15,639 nucleotides of DNA from JAFAVZ01 sp036009105. Lineage in GTDB: Bacteria > Acidobacteriota > Thermoanaerobaculia > Gp7-AA8. Positions 13,200 to 15,639 of this stretch are shown piece after piece. Positions within the stretch are counted from its first letter, which is position 1; each line of letters starts with the position of its first letter. Location: positions 1-15,639 of the forward strand of contig DASYMJ010000222.1 of assembly GCA_036009105.1 (NCBI GenBank), in the 5' to 3' direction. The translations under genes were made by a program, and so were the position numbers. Under the pieces are notes generated by a model. That model searched no databases and was not told the DNA's origin. It saw only the letters and a program-made list of their open reading frames with translations.

Positions 13200-13799
13200 T
13201 CAACGCTGGCTGTCGATGACGGTGAAGAAGCGGCCGCTGGGGATGGTGCCGCCAAGGCGGGTGGGGGTGCGGCGGGTGGCGGCGCGGGCGGTGGGAGCGG
13301 AGTCGCCGTCGCCGGACGACCACAGCACGAGGCGGGCGCGGCCGGCGACGAGCGCCGCCGGGACGACGCCCCAGCTGCGGCTGTCCGCCGAGTTCGCGCG
13401 GTTGTCGCCCATCACGAAGTAGCTGTCGCCGGGGACGATCTGAGCCGGGATCGCGCCGCTCGCGGCTGACTGGAGCACGTACGGCTCCGCCAGCGCATGG
13501 CCGCCGATGCGGACCCGTCCGGAACGGGAATCGATGAGGTCGCCCGGCACGGCAATGACGCGCTTGACCAGCAGCTCATCCGAGCCGGAAGGCGCGCGGA
13601 ACACGATCACGTCACCCGGCCGCGGCTTGTCGCCGAAACGGTACGGCGTCACCACGATGTGGTCGCCGACCTCGAGCGTGGGGACCATCGACTCGGTGGG
13701 GATGGAGTAGATGCGGAAGAACGCGTGGCGCACGAGCAGCGCCAGCGCGATGGCGATGGCCAGCGGCTCGAGGATCACGCGTGCGGTCGATTTCTGCAT
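13200..13799 (-). CDS. lepB: Signal peptidase I
   Basis: A 199-residue type I signal peptidase, which removes Sec and Tat signal peptides at the outer face of the inner membrane. The N-terminal anchor is at about 8-28. Catalytic Ser37 lies in YSIPTESMVPTL (31-42), the general base Lys79 in LLVKRVIAVPGD (76-87), and the conserved box GDNRANSADSR is at 131-141. It is a short form with a 40-residue C-terminal tail rich in Ser, Thr and Arg after VLWSSGDG. Start ATG 13799; the upstream ribosome site is weak. It leads a set with the DUF4845-like and CDGSH genes. Confidence 0.96.
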   Translation of the reverse strand: MQKSTARVILEPLAIAIALALLVRHAFFRIYSIPTESMVPTLEVGDHIVVTPYRFGDKPRPGDVIVFRAPSGSDELLVKRVIAVPGDLIDSRSGRVRIGGHALAEPYVLQSAASGAIPAQIVPGDSYFVMGDNRANSADSRSWGVVPAALVAGRARLVLWSSGDGDSAPTARAATRRTPTRLGGTIPSGRFFTVIDSQR

Positions 13800-13835
13800 C
13801 TGAGCCTGAAACGAACGAGGGAGGCCGAAAGTTCC

Positions 13836-13871
13836 GGCATGGCGGGCAGCGAGCCCGCCGCCCGCTATGCC
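13836..13871. repeat. Palindrome with two alternative stems over the cyclase stop codon
   Basis: GGCATGGCGGGC (13836-13847) can pair with GCCCGCTATGCC (13860-13871) over 12 bp with one G-T wobble. Alternatively GGCGGGC (13841-13847) pairs perfectly with GCCCGCC (13853-13859). The two stems are mutually exclusive. The TAG stop of the adenylate cyclase gene (13865-13867 on the minus strand) lies in the outer arm, and lepB begins about 36 bp beyond. There is no T run. Terminator, attenuator or dispersed repeat are all possible. Confidence 0.55.
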
Positions 13872-15526
13872 CGTGTTGCATGCATCGTGTCAGAAGCATG
13901 CCGCGGCGAGGCGGACGCGCCGAGCACGGCGTAGACGGGCATCTTCTGCTGCAGCCCCTTGAGCGCGAACTCGCCGAGGGGCTCGGTCTGGAAGCTGCCG
14001 ATGATGCGCTCCAGCGTGTTCTTGGAGATCACCACCTGGCCGGGCTTGGCCACGCCGCTCTCCAGGCGCGAGGCGATGTTCACCGAGCTGCCCAGCACCG
14101 TGTAGTCGACGCGCTTCTCGGTGCCGACGTTGCCGACCACCGCCGGTCCGCTGTTGATGCCGATGCGCACGCGCACCGAGGGGAGGCCGGCGCGCTCGCG
14201 CTCCGCGTTCCAGTCGCCCACCAGGCGCTGGAGCATGATGCCGGCCAGCACGGCGCGGTCGGCGTGATCGTCCTGCGGGATGGGCGCGCCGAAGAACGCC
14301 ATCACCGCGTCGCCGATGAATTTGTCGAGCGTGCCGCCGTACGCGAAGATCGCCTCCACGGCGAAGGAGAAAAAGTGCGAGAGGAACTCCGAGACCTCTT
14401 CCGGCTTCTTCGTCTCGGAGATGGTGGTGAAGCCGGAGATGTCCGCGAAGAGAATCGAAACCTCGGCCAGGCGCACCGCGGTTTCGTCCGCGGAGATGAC
14501 GCCCTTCACGATCTCGTCGATGACGGCCGGCGAGTGGTAGCGCTCCATCTTCGTGCGGATCTTCCGCTCCTGCTCGATCTTCTCCGCCATCTGGGCCCGC
14601 TCGATGGCCACCGCGGCGAAGTTCGCCAGCGCCGTGAGCAGGTCGAGGTCCTCCTCGGTGAAGCGGCCGATGTGGATCGGCGAGTCGACCTGCACCGCAC
14701 CGATCACGCGCTGCCGGTTCCACAGCGGGACGCACATGGCGGAGCGGATGCCGTGGATGGCGATCGACTTGCCGCCCAGGAGGCGCGCATCTTCCAGCGC
14801 GTTGGAGGTCATGAGGGCGATCTGCTGCTCGGCCACCATCTTCAGGATGGTGCGGGAGATGGGGATGTCCTGCTGGTCCGCCCCCTCGATGAACTTGGTC
14901 AGCTTCGGCACCGGCGTGCCTTCCTCATCAAAGAGGAGGATGAGGCCGCGCTCGACCGGGAGGTACTTGAAGATCATGTCCATCACGGTGTTGAGCAGCG
15001 CGTTGAGCTCCTCGCTCTGCAGCAGCGCGCGGGCGACCTGCACCAGCACCTGGAAGATCTTCTCCCGCGTGACGGACGGCTCCTTCGCGCCCGGCTGCGA
15101 GGGCGGGCGGGCGGTGGGCGGCGCCTGCGCGAGCTCGCCCAGGTCGAGGCCGAACTCGGAGTTGAAGTCGGCGATGCGGCGGATGACCGTGCCGGAGGGG
15201 TTGTCGAACATCGAGTTGCCGGTGAACTCGACGGAGGGCTGGGCCTTGAGCTCCAGCTGCACCGAGCCGATCAGGATCTTGTCGCCCGCCGCGACCTGCG
15301 TCTCGGTGATGAGGTTGCCGTTGATCTTGACGCCGTTCGTCGACTTGAGGTCGACGATGAACCAGTGGTTGTTCCGCGACTCGAACCGCGCGTGCTTGCG
15401 GGAGACCGACGGGTGGTTGAGCACCAGGTCGTTGCCTTCCGTCCGCCCCACCGCCATGTCGACCTTGAGGTCGGCCACGCGCGGGACGCCGAGGTCGACG
15501 TAATGGATCTGGAGTTGATCGGCCAT
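13865..15526 (-). CDS. FHA-GAF-class III adenylate/guanylate cyclase
   Basis: A 553-residue soluble signalling enzyme. An N-terminal FHA domain (about 20-95) keeps the phosphothreonine-binding residues Arg28, Ser42-Arg43-His45 and Asn64 (STNG). A linker (105-150) is rich in Pro, Thr and Ser and contains GTVIRRIADF (112-121). A GAF domain (about 165-312) follows, then a short coiled coil (about 308-330). The class III cyclase domain (about 353-535) has the metal ligands Asp362 (FADISGF) and Asp406 (IGDAVMAF), base-selecting Lys471 and Thr476 (EKRVDYTVLG), and transition-state residues Asn483 and Arg487 (SVNIASRLE). All key residues for cAMP formation are present; the Lys/Thr pair favours ATP over GTP. 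I chose ATG 15526 because the FHA domain starts soon after and a TATAAT box lies 14 bp upstream; the frame stays open further to the window edge. It probably couples Ser/Thr phosphorylation and a small ligand to cAMP (inference). Confidence 0.94.
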   Translation of the reverse strand: MADQLQIHYVDLGVPRVADLKVDMAVGRTEGNDLVLNHPSVSRKHARFESRNNHWFIVDLKSTNGVKINGNLITETQVAAGDKILIGSVQLELKAQPSVEFTGNSMFDNPSGTVIRRIADFNSEFGLDLGELAQAPPTARPPSQPGAKEPSVTREKIFQVLVQVARALLQSEELNALLNTVMDMIFKYLPVERGLILLFDEEGTPVPKLTKFIEGADQQDIPISRTILKMVAEQQIALMTSNALEDARLLGGKSIAIHGIRSAMCVPLWNRQRVIGAVQVDSPIHIGRFTEEDLDLLTALANFAAVAIERAQMAEKIEQERKIRTKMERYHSPAVIDEIVKGVISADETAVRLAEVSILFADISGFTTISETKKPEEVSEFLSHFFSFAVEAIFAYGGTLDKFIGDAVMAFFGAPIPQDDHADRAVLAGIMLQRLVGDWNAERERAGLPSVRVRIGINSGPAVVGNVGTEKRVDYTVLGSSVNIASRLESGVAKPGQVVISKNTLERIIGSFQTEPLGEFALKGLQQKMPVYAVLGASASPRHASDTMHATRA

Positions 15527-15539
15527 GACGAGTTTCGGA

Positions 15540-15545
15540 ATTATA
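15540..15545 (-). promoter_or_regulatory. Candidate -10 box of the cyclase gene
   Basis: The minus strand reads TATAAT at 15545-15540, a perfect -10 match, ending 14 bp before the chosen ATG at 15526. No convincing -35 is visible at 16-18 bp upstream. If used, the leader would be only about 7 nt, with no Shine-Dalgarno. The remaining sequence to the window edge (15546-15639) holds nothing I can assign. Confidence 0.4.
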
Positions 15546-15639
15546 GCCGGGTGGCACGTGTGAGTAAGGGACGCTGTGGCACTATTGCGCCGCTTGGCCT
15601 TCTTCACGCCTTCGTCGATCCGGACCCGGCTCGCCGTCG

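Noticed and set aside
15582..15639. Possible C-terminal fragment of another minus-strand gene at the right edge, ending at TAG 15582-15584
   Set aside because: Only about 18 codons are visible and two of the frames could be read; not enough to call a partial gene.

Overview
This is a chromosomal window from a high-GC (roughly 65-70 %), Gram-negative-like bacterium. An O-antigen ligase-type membrane protein, an ECF sigma/anti-sigma pair, an NAD-type isocitrate dehydrogenase, an FHA-GAF-adenylate cyclase and many intergenic palindromes together suggest an environmental Acidobacteriota or a similar soil/sediment lineage. That taxonomic guess is inference; no rRNA or other marker gene is present. 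I find no phage, transposase, CRISPR array, tRNA or rRNA. Every gap between genes is shorter than 300 bp.

Layout. (1) 45-3164, minus strand: a GT4-type glycosyltransferase followed by a membrane GGDEF-EAL protein. (2) 3278-4744, plus: a small zinc-ribbon Trm112/UPF0434-like protein 6 bp ahead of an O-antigen ligase-like polymerase. This pair is bracketed by two large hairpins built from degenerate 7-bp units. (3) 4861-7998, plus: a stress-response style operon of ECF sigma factor, zinc-finger anti-sigma factor with an extracytoplasmic HEAT-repeat tail, and an exported DUF4097 protein, behind a well-formed ECF-type promoter. (4) 8159-10747, plus: cyclophilin peptidyl-prolyl isomerase, an AmgK-like sugar phosphotransferase, and NAD-type isocitrate dehydrogenase; the last two overlap by 35 bp. 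(5) 10755-12317, plus: a long inverted repeat that supplies the start codon of a DUF309 protein, then a double-length siroheme decarboxylase (AhbA-AhbB/NirDL-like fusion). (6) 12436-12567, plus: a 43-codon acidic small ORF whose stop codon shares a CTAG palindrome with the stop of the gene facing it. (7) 12564-13799, minus: lepB signal peptidase I, a DUF4845-like single-span membrane protein and a CDGSH iron-sulphur protein. (8) 13865-15526, minus: an FHA-GAF-class III adenylate cyclase.

The window reads mainly as housekeeping and envelope biology (surface glycan, envelope stress, protein export and folding) plus two second-messenger enzymes (c-di-GMP and cAMP). I do not see a clear multi-gene new defence or metabolic system. 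The most unusual signals are the intergenic palindromes. Two are hairpins with a 7-bp period but unrelated unit sequences. One dispersed-type repeat supplies an ATG, and three others contain or touch stop codons. Further points of interest are the HEAT-repeat anti-sigma factor, the 43-residue ORF, an AT-rich patch over a kinase active site, and a nine-G tract in the O-antigen ligase gene.
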